This document shows, piece by piece, positions 8,471-17,677 of a stretch of DNA of 64,000 nt. Made by a program: the position numbers and the translations under genes. The DNA is taken from NCBI GenBank assembly GCA_046335555.1, contig JBKDHA010000169.1, forward strand, positions 12,163-76,162. The letters are read 5' to 3'. The notes under the pieces are model-generated. The model did not search any database and was not told the origin of the DNA. It saw only the letters and a program-made list of their open reading frames with translations. Positions within the stretch are counted from its first letter, which is position 1, and the number at the start of each line of letters is the position of its first letter. Source of the DNA: GCA-2737665 sp046335555 (lineage in GTDB: Bacteria; Bacteroidota; Bacteroidia; Palsa-965).

Positions 8471-8478
8471 CAAAGATA
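8471..8478 (-). promoter_or_regulatory. -7 element 5 nt before the dipeptidase ATG
   Basis: TATCTTTG on the minus strand, 5 nt from the ATG at 8465; it predicts a near-leaderless transcript. Confidence 0.55.
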
Positions 8479-8504
8479 AGCCGCTGCGCGGAATTATTAA
8501 TGTA

Positions 8505-8651
8505 AAGTGATGAGTGTTGAATGATTGCCGGGCTTCGCCCGGGAGTGTTAAGTGAAAAGTGTAAAGTGGAAAGCGATTTTATGATTCGCCTTTGGCGAAT
8601 AGTTGTTCTTCGCTGCGCTCAGTTCTGCATGTTTTTTCGCTGCGCTCAGTG
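8505..8651. repeat. intergenic low-complexity block with small palindromes
   Basis: The block holds TTGAATG/AAGTG-type low-complexity sequence, the palindromes CCGGGCttcGCCCGG (about 8528-8542) and ATTCGCCtttGGCGAAT (8584-8600), and a 15-bp direct repeat TTCGCTGCGCTCAGT at 8609 and 8636. Similar TTGAATG-rich stretches occur at 15545-15595 and 41520-41586. One of the palindromes may end transcription of the large gene at 8653-11151. Confidence 0.6.
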
Positions 8652-8652
8652 T

Positions 8653-11151
8653 TTAATAAATCGTTAGTTTTTTTACGCTGCGCGTTCCGTTTTCGGTGAT
8701 GCTTACGAAGTAAACACCTTTGGCGAAACCGGAAACATCAATGGTGATGCGTTGTGTGTTGGTTTCGCGTGATGTGTAAACGGCTGCGCCCTGGAGGTTG
8801 GTGATTTCTACAATTATGGGTGTGCCGGGTTGTGCGGTGGTGTTTATGGTTACCTCTGCGTTTGCCGGATTGGGGAACAGCGTGAAATCATTTTGTGCTG
8901 CTGGTGTTTGTGTTGTGCCAAGCGGAGTAGCAAGGTCAATTTCCCAAATGCCGCGGCCATAAGTGCCTGCACGGAGTTTTTGTGTGGGATAATATATTTC
9001 GAGATCCGTTACCGATGTTTTGGGTAAACCGGTTCCCCAACTTTGCCAGGTGTTCGTAAGCGTATCACGCATAAATACACCTGCATCTGTTCCCGCATAA
9101 ACAACTCCTCCGGAACCTTGCTGATAAATAAGTGTATTTACCGGAACATTCGGAAGACCGGTTGTCCAGTTCTGCCAGGTTGTTCCTCCGTTTATGCTGT
9201 GAAATACTTTTGATGTGCTGACATATCCGCCGCGTGTAATCCATACTTCCTGCGTATTTGCGGGGTGAATGGTAATCGAGGTTATTGATGCTGTGCCGGG
9301 TACAGAAACGGTTGACCAGCTTGCTCCGCGGTTGGTTGTTTTGTATAAATCATTACCCGATGAAACAAATATTGTATTCGGATCTGATGTTGAAATCATC
9401 AGGCATTCCAATGTATTTCCGCCTGCAATATTGCTGCTGATAGCTGTCCATGAATTTCCCTGATTGTTGGTCATCCACACATCATCATAACCGGCAATCA
9501 ACGTCATACGGTCTGAAGGATCAAGCATGTAGGGCGCAACCCAATTGCCGTTTGGTGTTCCGCCCGGAATGTTTGCGCTGATTTCGTTGTATGTATCATT
9601 CTGCCACGCATCGTATGAACGGTAAAGTATGCCGTTTACATAAGTGGTGTAAATGGTGTTGTTGTCAACCGGATCAATAGCTACTTCCATCGCATCGCCT
9701 CCGTTTGTGGCGCGCCACTGATTATTGTTTTCGCGTAAACGACCGCCGTTATCTTGCGTGCCGCCAATCATCATTATCGGATCAGTTTGCGAAATGGCAA
9801 TCTTGTAAAATTGAGTAATGATGAGCCCGTCTGAATGATCGGTCCACGTTTCGCTGTTTTCCGCGAAACTGTAAACTCCTCCGTCGTTGCAGAAAAACAG
9901 CATATCAGGATTCATCGGATGAAAAGCTGCATTGCGCTGGTCGGCATGCACTTCGGGAAGCGGCGGATTATTGTACCAGAATGTTTTCATGGTCCAGTTG
10001 GCGCCGCCGTCGGTAGATTGATAGACATGCATGAATCCGCAGTAAATGATGTTTGCATTTACCGGTGAAATGAAGAGAATATCATCTTCCGGGCAATCTG
10101 AAACATAAGTAAGATTATTGCCGTAGCTGGTAGAAATGTAAAGCGGATTGTTTCCGGTTGATAATTGTACCGCAAGTTTGGCGGGATCGGCAGGCGTTAC
10201 CGCAATGCGTATCCAATTGTAGTTTTGCGCAAACGTGCTGAGCTGTGTCCACGTTGTGCCGCCGTCGGTGCTGCGGAATACTTCGCTTGAGCCCCAGTAG
10301 TCGTGCAGTGCTGCATAAACGTTTGATGTGCCGGGTTCAAATTCAACATCAGAATAGTAACCGGCACGAACAACAGCCCATGAAGTGCCGCCGTTGGTGG
10401 TTTTGTAAAGTCCGGCTGAAGTGGCTGCGTAAATAATTTGCGAATTAGCTGCATCCATGACCATGCCCGAAATGGCACGCCCCTGCGAAAGCTGCCACGA
10501 GAGGCCGGTTGGTGCCCAAGTTGCTCCGCCGTCGGTGCTTTTGTAAATACCAAGACTGTTGTTCCACCAGCCGATATGATCGCCAACAGAAATGTAAATT
10601 GTATTCGGATTGGTTGGATCAACAAGGCAACTGCCTACGCTTACATACGGCAAAGCATCGGTAAGCGGTGTCCAGGTTTGGCCGGCATCAGTGGTTTTCC
10701 AGAGTCCGCCGATAGGCGCACCTACAAACCATGTATTGGCATTGGTAGGATGAAAAGCAATGCAGGTGGTACGACCCATTCCGTTGTAGCCGCCATCGGC
10801 AACGGTTTGCGAAATGCTGGTCCAACTTGCAGAAACTGCACTGCGCTGATTGCTGCGCATTGCATCTGCTTCGGCCTGAGCTGCGACAATATCCGGGAAG
10901 TTGCCGTTTTCGTCAACGCGGGTGTGCCAGTACCATTTCCAGCGCTGATAAGCATGATATTCATTGTCTGAAAACGGCGGCGCATTTCGCTGCACAGCAA
11001 CCGGGCCGGGTGTGCTCCAAACGGCATCCGCTTTTTCGCATATCGTGTAGAAATTGTCTGTTGGTGTAACGCCAATACGCTGGCGGAAATCCTGTGCAGT
11101 GGTGTTGAGCGTAACGATACAGCAAAGGAGGAGTGCAACTAGTTTATTCAT
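8653..11151 (-). CDS. BNR/sortilin-like beta-propeller exoprotein with T9SS sorting domain
   Basis: 832 residues, starting with a signal peptide (MNKLVALLLCCIVTLNTTAQ). From about residue 100 to 730 there are many Asp-box/BNR units of the type STDGGxTW (for example KSTDGGATW, RSTDGGTTW, KTTNRGASW). These build one or two large propellers like VPS10/sortilin, sialidase or xyloglucanase folds. No glycosidase catalytic residues can be assigned by eye. The last 75 residues (FTLFPNPANAEVTI, FAKGVYFVSI, GTRSVKKLTIY) form a T9SS type A sorting domain, so the protein is exported to the surface or medium. A TATCTTTA element lies 5 nt before the ATG. Confidence 0.88.
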   Translation of the reverse strand: MNKLVALLLCCIVTLNTTAQDFRQRIGVTPTDNFYTICEKADAVWSTPGPVAVQRNAPPFSDNEYHAYQRWKWYWHTRVDENGNFPDIVAAQAEADAMRSNQRSAVSASWTSISQTVADGGYNGMGRTTCIAFHPTNANTWFVGAPIGGLWKTTDAGQTWTPLTDALPYVSVGSCLVDPTNPNTIYISVGDHIGWWNNSLGIYKSTDGGATWAPTGLSWQLSQGRAISGMVMDAANSQIIYAATSAGLYKTTNGGTSWAVVRAGYYSDVEFEPGTSNVYAALHDYWGSSEVFRSTDGGTTWTQLSTFAQNYNWIRIAVTPADPAKLAVQLSTGNNPLYISTSYGNNLTYVSDCPEDDILFISPVNANIIYCGFMHVYQSTDGGANWTMKTFWYNNPPLPEVHADQRNAAFHPMNPDMLFFCNDGGVYSFAENSETWTDHSDGLIITQFYKIAISQTDPIMMIGGTQDNGGRLRENNNQWRATNGGDAMEVAIDPVDNNTIYTTYVNGILYRSYDAWQNDTYNEISANIPGGTPNGNWVAPYMLDPSDRMTLIAGYDDVWMTNNQGNSWTAISSNIAGGNTLECLMISTSDPNTIFVSSGNDLYKTTNRGASWSTVSVPGTASITSITIHPANTQEVWITRGGYVSTSKVFHSINGGTTWQNWTTGLPNVPVNTLIYQQGSGGVVYAGTDAGVFMRDTLTNTWQSWGTGLPKTSVTDLEIYYPTQKLRAGTYGRGIWEIDLATPLGTTQTPAAQNDFTLFPNPANAEVTINTTAQPGTPIIVEITNLQGAAVYTSRETNTQRITIDVSGFAKGVYFVSITENGTRSVKKLTIY

Positions 11152-11156
11152 ACTGC

Positions 11157-11164
11157 TAAAGATA
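11157..11164 (-). promoter_or_regulatory. -7 element 5 nt before the BNR protein ATG
   Basis: TATCTTTA on the minus strand, one base off TAnnTTTG, 5 nt from the ATG at 11151. Confidence 0.45.
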
Positions 11165-11312
11165 ATGTAAACAGTATAAATTAGGTGGAAAACCAGATTA
11201 AGAATTTAAAACTGGTCAGGATTTACAAATGAGCGGGTAATATTTGCAATGCCAGAAGATTTGGGAAAAGAAATTGATTTGGTTAAATTGGCATAGCATC
11301 AATTCGTTAATA

Positions 11313-11882
11313 ATGAAATCAAAACTCATTTATGTTGAGGATAAGTCAACTGGTTTAACTGGTGAGGCATGGATCGGGCGTGGGTTTTACTCGCGTACAG
11401 GACAAACTGTTTATTTTAACGGACAAGTATTTCAACGTGTAAAAGGATACAAATACAATCATATTGATATTGAAACAGGTGATGCCTATTGGATTTCAGG
11501 AGTAAAAAAAGATGGCTCAGACCGTTTGTACAACGAACGGGTGCCGATAACAATGGATGAAAGTGTGGTGGGTGAATATCTTGAGTTTACCGGTTTGAGT
11601 ACGTTACCTAAAAATAAATTTGTGTTGGAAAAACTCAACAACGTACCTGCAAAGTCGGTTTCAGATGAAGTGTTTAATTCACCATACGAGCCAAGTGCAG
11701 AAGCATTGAGTTATATGCCGTTAAATAAATTGTCCGAAGGGGAACTCAAAAAACTTGCCCTGCATTATGAACAGGTAATTGCCGATGTGCATAAAAAGGC
11801 CAGAAAAAACTGGATCCGTTATTACAACGAAATAATGCAGGAGCTTGAAAAGAGAGAAAAGAGATCTTTACCTGAAGACTAA
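11313..11882 (+). CDS. hypothetical protein
   Basis: 189 residues from the ATG at 11313; the frame extends upstream but without a better start. There is no signal peptide or membrane segment. The N-terminal 60 residues alternate in a beta-rich way with a GEAWIGRGFYSRTGQTVYF segment, and the C-terminal 45 residues are a charged amphipathic helix (LKKLALHYEQVIADVHKKARKN). I do not recognise the family. It converges on, and overlaps by 3 nt, the end of the carotenoid operon at 11879. Confidence 0.6.
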   Translation: MKSKLIYVEDKSTGLTGEAWIGRGFYSRTGQTVYFNGQVFQRVKGYKYNHIDIETGDAYWISGVKKDGSDRLYNERVPITMDESVVGEYLEFTGLSTLPKNKFVLEKLNNVPAKSVSDEVFNSPYEPSAEALSYMPLNKLSEGELKKLALHYEQVIADVHKKARKNWIRYYNEIMQELEKREKRSLPED

Positions 11883-12580
11883 GCTGCAATTGCACCTGCG
11901 GTTTTCCGGCGTGTCCGCAGCCGCTCAAAAATCCACGTCACACCCAGCAGCATAATCAAATTATACATTAAATCATCGGCCGGAATTGTCCACATTCTGA
12001 TGCCCAGATTCTCAGCATCATTGTACCAAACCACAGGCTTTGAAGTAAGAATGCCATTGCAGATAAAAAACGGAATCAGTACAACAAGATAACTGAGCCA
12101 AAAGCGACTCATCCATTTTGCTTTTTCCACAAAAAGCAAATACCCCATCAACACACCCGAAATCAATCCCGTCCACGAAGTGTAGTAACGGTCGAAATAT
12201 ACAAGGCCGAGTGTGAAGGCAATGAGCATTACCGTTCCGGTAATCCAACGGTGTACATTGGCAAAATAATCACGCTTGATATACGCTTCAAGACAGGCGT
12301 AAATAAAAATGCAGCAATAGGGAATGGTAATGAAGAAAAGTACTTCTTCGAGCGGGAGATTTACCAGATAATAACCCAACACATACTCTGGCGTAAAGCC
12401 CCATACGCCCAGTTTGGTGAAGTAAATATCCCAAACCACAAATAAAGCAGCTACAATAATAATAGCAGGGAACAAAAATTTCCAGCTTCGCCAGAACGCA
12501 ACTTTTTTATCGAAACTGAGCAGGAACGGAAACGTAAACGCTCCAACATGCAGCATGATATAGGTGAGTTCTGGACGCAT
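11879..12580 (-). CDS. lycopene cyclase (CrtYcd-type, fused two-repeat membrane protein)
   Basis: 233 residues with six to seven membrane segments. It carries the family motif PLEEVLFFITIPY (about residues 75-88) and a second repeat with IPADDLMYNL (about 198-207); these acidic motifs are typical of the heterodimer-type lycopene beta-cyclases, here fused in one chain as in other Bacteroidota. It would cyclise lycopene ends in the inner membrane. Its ATG overlaps the stop of crtZ (TGATG), so the two are translationally coupled. It is the last gene of the carotenoid operon. Confidence 0.85.
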   Translation of the reverse strand: MRPELTYIMLHVGAFTFPFLLSFDKKVAFWRSWKFLFPAIIIVAALFVVWDIYFTKLGVWGFTPEYVLGYYLVNLPLEEVLFFITIPYCCIFIYACLEAYIKRDYFANVHRWITGTVMLIAFTLGLVYFDRYYTSWTGLISGVLMGYLLFVEKAKWMSRFWLSYLVVLIPFFICNGILTSKPVVWYNDAENLGIRMWTIPADDLMYNLIMLLGVTWIFERLRTRRKTAGAIAA

Positions 12581-13041
12581 CAGGCCGATTCTTTGTAACC
12601 CTGACGGAAGAAACGCATCGGAACAATGAGCATCCCGAAATTCTCGCCGTCTTCTTTGCCAAGATATTTGTGGTGAATTTTGTGCGCGCGGCGAATGCCC
12701 AGCACATAACGACTATTCCATTTCCGCCAAATTTTGAAGCGCTGATGAATAATTATATCGTGAACAAGAAAATAACACAGTCCGTAAAGCGCAATACCGA
12801 TTCCGATAAACAATCTGAAATCGCTGTACATAATTCCTGTCATGAAGCAATAGGCACTGGGAACGGCAAAAATGAGGAAGAACGAATCGTTTTTCTCGAA
12901 CCAGCCTTCTTTACCCTGATGATGATCGCGGTGCAGATACCAGAGGAAGCCGTGCATCACAAATTTATGTGTGAACCACGCCATAAATTCCATGAAGAAA
13001 AATGTGGCGATAACGATGCCGGTATTGATAAGGATGTTCAT
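12580..13041 (-). CDS. crtZ: beta-carotene 3-hydroxylase CrtZ
   Basis: 153 residues, a small membrane di-iron hydroxylase of the fatty-acid hydroxylase superfamily. The histidine clusters are visible in order: HKFVMH, HRDHH, HDIIIH and HKIHH. They alternate with hydrophobic segments. It adds 3-hydroxyl groups to beta-ionone rings. It lies 41 bp after the CruF-like gene, and its stop overlaps the cyclase start by one base. Confidence 0.93.
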   Translation of the reverse strand: MNILINTGIVIATFFFMEFMAWFTHKFVMHGFLWYLHRDHHQGKEGWFEKNDSFFLIFAVPSAYCFMTGIMYSDFRLFIGIGIALYGLCYFLVHDIIIHQRFKIWRKWNSRYVLGIRRAHKIHHKYLGKEDGENFGMLIVPMRFFRQGYKESA

Positions 13042-13082
13042 TGCAACTACAAATTTGCAGAATTTACGATGGAAAACAGTTT

Positions 13083-13739
13083 TCAGTTGAAAAAGTTCAC
13101 AAGATTAAGCACAATAAACAGAAGTGCCTGAAGTACAAAAACGGTAATTGCCAATTTGTTCTCAGGTTTTACACCAAGTGTTATTCCCATGAGCTGCAGG
13201 AAAAAGCCCATAACAAACCACGCAATGTAGTTGCGCACCGGGGCAATGCCGCCATCGAAATACCAGAAGTTGAGTTGTGTTGCCAGCGGCTCAATCAGCG
13301 CATCAAGAAAGGTCATGAGTGCCGCGCCGGCTAATGAGCGCAGCCAAATGTTTTGCGTTATTCCGGCTGCAATTGCGAAACCGCAAACGGCTGTCATCCA
13401 CCAGTTCACGGCAATCATAAGCGGCACGCCGCCCGCTGCAATGCCCAAACTTGGGCCGTAGGTGTATTGCCCGAAAATAACACCTGTGCGAACGCCCATG
13501 AGTTCAATGCCGAATCCGGCGGCAGCGCAAAGAATGCTCCAGCGTAAATAAGTGGCATCGGCACCGGGCAGCACGGCTATGAGCAGCGCGGCATTGAGCA
13601 ATAAGTTGAGCGGAGTAAGCCGCGGAAACCAATCGGGAAAAAGCAGCATGCCGCCAATGCCCACTGCGGTGAAAATAATGAGCACAATGCGGGCATACAG
13701 CAAAAAACGGTCGGGGAGAAGCGGGAAATTCAGTTTCAC
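13083..13739 (-). CDS. CruF-like carotenoid biosynthesis membrane protein (DUF422)
   Basis: 218 residues, six or more membrane helices. The start is a GTG at 13739 that overlaps the crtI stop as GTGA; the longer frame would read back into crtI. Landmarks are GIELMGVRTGVIFGQYTYG, VPLMIAVNWWM and LDALIEPLATQLNFWYF, which characterise the DUF422/CruF family. Members hydrate the psi end (1,2-hydratase) of lycopene or gamma-carotene, as in salinixanthin, saproxanthin and myxol synthesis. The exact substrate here is inference. Confidence 0.8.
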   Translation of the reverse strand: MKLNFPLLPDRFLLYARIVLIIFTAVGIGGMLLFPDWFPRLTPLNLLLNAALLIAVLPGADATYLRWSILCAAAGFGIELMGVRTGVIFGQYTYGPSLGIAAGGVPLMIAVNWWMTAVCGFAIAAGITQNIWLRSLAGAALMTFLDALIEPLATQLNFWYFDGGIAPVRNYIAWFVMGFFLQLMGITLGVKPENKLAITVFVLQALLFIVLNLVNFFN

Positions 13740-15205
13740 GATGCTGGATAATGTTCTTTGATAAGGCCGGCAGTTATTTTGCCCGAAAGCAGGCAAAGCG
13801 GAATGCCGCCGCCCGGATGTACGCTGCCGCCGCAAAAGTACAGACCCTTTACCGAATCCGAAAAATTGCGGTGCCTGAGAAATGCGGCCATTTTTGAATT
13901 GGAGGCATTACCATAAAGCGAACCGCGAAACGATGAGGTCATTTCTTCGATGCCCTGCGGTGTCCACACGGTTTCCTGCTCAATAAGCGGCGCAATATCG
14001 GTACCGAGCAGATGGTTAAGTTTCTGTAAAATATTTTTTCGTGCTTCGGCAATGCGTGCTTCCCAGTTGCCGCCATCGTGGTTGGGCACATTTACCATTA
14101 CAAACCAGTTTTCGCAACCTTCGGGCGCATCGTCTGGTTTTTCTTTTGAGGTGATGTTGATGTACACTGTTGGATCGCTGAACAGAGTGCGCGCTTCGAA
14201 AAGTGTTTTGAACTCGGCGCGGTAATCGGCTGCGAAAAAAATATTGTGCAGATGCAATTCAGGAAAGCTGTGTTTGATGCCCCAGTAAAAAATAAGTGCC
14301 GATGATGATTTTTCCTGTTTCAGTAATTTCTCCGGCGCTTTTAAATCGGGCAGGAGTTTGCGGTAAGTCGGCGTCATATCCATATTACTCACCACAAGGT
14401 CTGCATCAATAATTCCGTCTGCAGTGCGTACGCCGCAAGCTTTTCCGTTCTTCACAATAATTTCTTCGGCGCGTGTGTTGAAACTGAACTGCACATTTTG
14501 CCGCAAGGCCAGTTCATAAATGCTGCGCGTAATATCGAACATGCCGCGCAGCGGAAAGAATGCTCCGATACCATGTTCGATATGCGGAATAATGTGCAGC
14601 ATAGCCGGTGCGCGGTACGGATCGGAGCCGTTGTAGGTGGCAAAACGGTTAAAGTATTGCACCAACCGCGAATCGCTGAGTTTGCTGGTGTTGAGCTGAT
14701 GCAGTGTGCTGCCGAGTTTGTAGAACGGCAAACGCAGCAGGGCTTTGAATGTGTCGCGGTCGAGAAAGTTGCGGAGTTCCAGGCTGCGCTCCATAAACAG
14801 CCGGCCGGTAAGCTCGTATAATTTTTCGCTGCGGTCGAGATGCGCAAACAATGCAGCCGGATCTGTATTCAGTTTCTGGCTGATTTCTTTTGCAAACTCT
14901 TCACGCGAGGCGCGGGCATGAAAGCGGGTGCCATCTTCGTAAAAGTAGGCGCAGTTGACAGTAAGTTTTTTGTAGAGAAACTGCGCCGGATCTTCGCCGC
15001 AAAGTTCAAACAGCTCGGTCACATACTGCGGCATGGTAAACAGCGATGGCCCGCGATCGAACCGGTAAGCACCAAGCCGGAACTCACTGAGTTTTCCGCC
15101 CGGCCCTGCGGCGGCTTCAAGCACGGTAACTTCATGCCCGGCCACGGCCAGCCGCACTGCTGCCGATAGCCCTGCAATTCCGCTGCCGATGATGATTGCT
15201 TTCAT
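13736..15205 (-). CDS. crtI: phytoene desaturase CrtI
   Basis: 489 residues, FAD-dependent. The N-terminal Rossmann motif is IIGSGIAGLSAAVRLA followed by the GGKLSEFRLGAYRFDRGPSLF segment of CrtI desaturases. The C-terminal FAD motif is LYFCGGSVHPGGGIPLCLLSGK. It converts phytoene to lycopene by successive desaturation at the membrane. It is first in the operon crtI, cruF-like, crtZ, cyclase. No phytoene synthase (crtB) lies in this window, so it must be encoded elsewhere. The ATG at 15205 is the only start that keeps the dinucleotide motif at the N-terminus. Confidence 0.93.
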   Translation of the reverse strand: MKAIIIGSGIAGLSAAVRLAVAGHEVTVLEAAAGPGGKLSEFRLGAYRFDRGPSLFTMPQYVTELFELCGEDPAQFLYKKLTVNCAYFYEDGTRFHARASREEFAKEISQKLNTDPAALFAHLDRSEKLYELTGRLFMERSLELRNFLDRDTFKALLRLPFYKLGSTLHQLNTSKLSDSRLVQYFNRFATYNGSDPYRAPAMLHIIPHIEHGIGAFFPLRGMFDITRSIYELALRQNVQFSFNTRAEEIIVKNGKACGVRTADGIIDADLVVSNMDMTPTYRKLLPDLKAPEKLLKQEKSSSALIFYWGIKHSFPELHLHNIFFAADYRAEFKTLFEARTLFSDPTVYINITSKEKPDDAPEGCENWFVMVNVPNHDGGNWEARIAEARKNILQKLNHLLGTDIAPLIEQETVWTPQGIEEMTSSFRGSLYGNASNSKMAAFLRHRNFSDSVKGLYFCGGSVHPGGGIPLCLLSGKITAGLIKEHYPAS

Positions 15206-15239
15206 ACTGCGATGTTACACAAAACCGCAGGAGGAACAG

Positions 15240-15440
15240 TTGAAAGCAGGAAATGTTTTTTGATGCCCCAAGCACAATGCTTTTGCGTGAGGGATGGAGG
15301 CGGCAGCTTTTGGGCGGGCTTCGTCGCGCTGCTTTCCCCACGCCCCGGCGGCGCGCCGAAGCCCGCAGAAAACTATAGCCGACAGCCCGCCCCTGCTGCA
15401 AATTCGATGTCCGGCGAAGCCGTTTGCAAATGCAGCAGGG
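15240..15440. repeat. GC-rich interspersed palindromic element
   Basis: The 379-bp gap upstream of crtI holds no gene. It carries two palindromes: GCGGGCTTCG with CGAAGCCCGC (about 15313-15366), and CCCCTGCTGC with GCAGCAGGGG (about 15390-15443, with AAAT/TTTG extending it). The block begins with GATGCCCCAAGCACAATGC and GCGTGAGGGATGGAGGCGG. From memory this layout resembles a repeat scattered through intergenic DNA of other Bacteroidota, but I cannot check that. It is much more GC-rich than the flanks. Confidence 0.6.
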
Positions 15441-15584
15441 GCACGCCCCAAAGAGAGCTATTGATTTGTCTGCTCTTTTTTCAATGTTATTAATAGCAAT
15501 GTACTTCAGCTATGAGATGTGTGAAAGGAAACTCGGTATTCGCTCTCCACTTTCCATTCAACACTCAACATTAATAATTCAACA

Positions 15585-16013
15585 TTACTTCTTCGTCTGT
15601 TCCTGCGTTTGCTTTGCACTCAACTCCTCAATCACTTTTTCATAAATCTTGTCTAAAACCTCTGGCTGAGCAGCATACCATTGCATACTGCTTTCGTATT
15701 GTTGCAGCGTAACGCCGTGCTTTTTGAAAATATCGTAATACGGCATTGGCTTGGTGCCAATATTTTCGGGAACGGTTGGCATGGGCTGTCCGGTTTGCGG
15801 ATTCATGCCCGGGCGTTTGGGACGCGCCTGACTGTAAAGCGGGCTGCGCATGCCCAGCGCGGCTTCCATGAGATGCACATCGGCCAAAACCTGCACCATT
15901 TTTTCTTCGGCAATAAGGTTTTCGGGCTCGGGCGGAAGTTTCGGGCCTTCGGGTTCTGAACAGCCGAAGGCCAGCAGCAGCGCAAGAAATAAACAGACTG
16001 TGCGTAAACTCAT
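15585..16013 (-). CDS. DUF4296 domain-containing lipoprotein
   Basis: 142 residues with a lipobox (LLAFGC). After it come IAEEKMVQVLADVHLMEAAL and YYDIFKKHGVTLQQYESSMQWYAAQPEVLDKIYEKVIEEL (read in two pieces), which define DUF4296, a small periplasmic lipoprotein family restricted to Bacteroidota with unknown role. A Pro/Met-rich insert (PGMNPQTGQPMPTVP) sits between the halves. TACCTTTG lies 4 nt before the ATG. Confidence 0.85.
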   Translation of the reverse strand: MSLRTVCLFLALLLAFGCSEPEGPKLPPEPENLIAEEKMVQVLADVHLMEAALGMRSPLYSQARPKRPGMNPQTGQPMPTVPENIGTKPMPYYDIFKKHGVTLQQYESSMQWYAAQPEVLDKIYEKVIEELSAKQTQEQTKK

Positions 16014-16017
16014 GTTA

Positions 16018-16025
16018 CAAAGGTA
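16018..16025 (-). promoter_or_regulatory. -7 element 4 nt before the DUF4296 gene
   Basis: TACCTTTG on the minus strand, 4 nt from the ATG at 16013. Confidence 0.55.
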
Positions 16026-16199
16026 AGAAGCTGTCAGGGAATTTTCTTACTTAATGATTTCATGTCTTTTTAGCCCGCTTTTCGTTACTTTTCTCAACAA
16101 GACCTTTCAGGTATTCTTTCAAAAAGTGCCTCAATCGGTCTAAAAATACATTGAAATCAAAGCGCAACAAAATTCCCTGACAGCCTCTGAGGAAATCAA

Positions 16200-16207
16200 T
16201 ATCTTTG
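16200..16207 (+). promoter_or_regulatory. -7 element of the DUF5723 gene
   Basis: TATCTTTG ends 24 nt before the ATG at 16232. The TTG inside it also opens the reading frame, which is why the true start must be the later ATG. Confidence 0.55.
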
Positions 16208-16231
16208 AAAACACCAACCAACCACACCTGC

Positions 16232-17653
16232 ATGAAACGTGTTCTGCTTTTTGGACTTTGTTTGCTCAGCGGCAACTTACTCAATGCACAAATAGATCTT
16301 GGCGTACCCTCGGCAACCGGAAAGGGCGGGGTTTCTACTGCTCTGCTGCAAAACTGGGAAGTCATTGGTATAAATCCTGCCAATCTGGGCTGGGGAACCA
16401 ACTACAAATTCTCGGTTGGTGTGATGAACTTCGGTTTTACCGCACAGTCGCGGGCGCTCGATTTTCCTTCGCTGCGCAAAGCATTTACAAAGCCTTCGGC
16501 GCAGTTTACACCGCAGCAGAAACAGGAATTTGCCAATCTGTTTTCGACATCCGACGGACTCAATATGCAAATGCATGTGAACTGGATTGCGGCTTCAATT
16601 GCATTTCCAAAGTTCGGCGGACTTGCTGTTAACCTTCGCGACCGCGCTTTTGCGCATGTTGGTCTGAGCAAGAACGGCGCAGATATTTTATTCAACGGCG
16701 TAAACTCAGCACCTTATCAGGACAGCAGCATTCTCAGTCAAAACATATCATCGGTGCTCGACGGAACCAATGCCAGCCTTTTGCATTACCGCGAACTCAA
16801 TCTGGCTTACGGCCGACGCATCCTGAAAATGGGCACCGAAGATGCCGACGGTGTGCCCGCTGTACAATTGTTTGCCGGTGCCGGAGTAAAATATATTTGG
16901 GGACTCGGCAATATGGATGTAAATGTGAAAGACGGAAAGCTTGATGGTCATGCCTCGTTTGTGGAGAGCTACAATGTGAATTACGGCAATCTTCAAAACT
17001 TCACACCGCAATCGACACCGCTGCTGTTTGATGCAGTTGGTTCCGGCATTGGTGTTGATGCAGGCGCATCGCTGATTCTGAACAACCGTTTCCGCTTCGG
17101 TGTTTCGGTTACCGACATCGGTTCGATAACCTGGGGCAATAATGTTTTGCTCACAAGCGATACACTGATGCCCGCACTTGATTCAACAAGCACCGGGTTG
17201 AACTCGTGGCAACTCGGCAGCCAGAGCGGAAATTTGTTCGGACAAAACGGAATTCTCAATGTTGCTCCGGGCCCCGATTATACAACAGCTTTGCCTGCGC
17301 GCTTGCGTTTTGGTTACAGCATGCGCATTGGTAAACGCATTGATCTTGGCGCCGATTTGGTTGTGCCGCTAAATAAAGAGCTGTATAATCTCGGACAGCC
17401 TTATCTGGCTGTTGGCGGCGAAATTAATTTGTTCGGAACTGCAAAACTTAGCCTTGGCTTTTCGGGCAACAACGAACTGGGCTGGTCGGTGCCGGTTGGT
17501 TTCACCATTGGCACATTCGGAATTTTTGAAGTGTATGTAGCCACCGGCGATGTGCTTTCGTACTTCACCAAAACCGATAATCCGCACCTTTCGGTTGCAG
17601 TTGGCGTGCTGCGTTTCAATCTCAAGAATCCATTAGATAACAACAATAAGTAA
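16232..17653 (+). CDS. outer-membrane beta-barrel protein, DUF5723 family
   Basis: 473 residues. A signal peptide (MKRVLLFGLCLLSGNLLNAQ) is followed by VPSATGKGGVSTALLQNWEVIGINPANLGW, the conserved N-terminal hatch-like motif of DUF5723 proteins. Alternating amphipathic strands with terminal aromatic residues run to the end (YFTKTDNPHLSVAVGVLRFNL). It is predicted to be an outer-membrane channel related in form to FadL/PorV barrels; the cargo is unknown. The start follows the promoter logic described for 16200-16207. Confidence 0.75.
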   Translation: MKRVLLFGLCLLSGNLLNAQIDLGVPSATGKGGVSTALLQNWEVIGINPANLGWGTNYKFSVGVMNFGFTAQSRALDFPSLRKAFTKPSAQFTPQQKQEFANLFSTSDGLNMQMHVNWIAASIAFPKFGGLAVNLRDRAFAHVGLSKNGADILFNGVNSAPYQDSSILSQNISSVLDGTNASLLHYRELNLAYGRRILKMGTEDADGVPAVQLFAGAGVKYIWGLGNMDVNVKDGKLDGHASFVESYNVNYGNLQNFTPQSTPLLFDAVGSGIGVDAGASLILNNRFRFGVSVTDIGSITWGNNVLLTSDTLMPALDSTSTGLNSWQLGSQSGNLFGQNGILNVAPGPDYTTALPARLRFGYSMRIGKRIDLGADLVVPLNKELYNLGQPYLAVGGEINLFGTAKLSLGFSGNNELGWSVPVGFTIGTFGIFEVYVATGDVLSYFTKTDNPHLSVAVGVLRFNLKNPLDNNNK

Positions 17654-17677
17654 AAAGCCTCTGCTTACTTTCGCGGC

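Noticed and set aside
16060..16401. 113-codon minus-strand frame near the DUF5723 promoter
   Set aside because: It overlaps the signal peptide region of the plus-strand barrel gene and shows no protein features.
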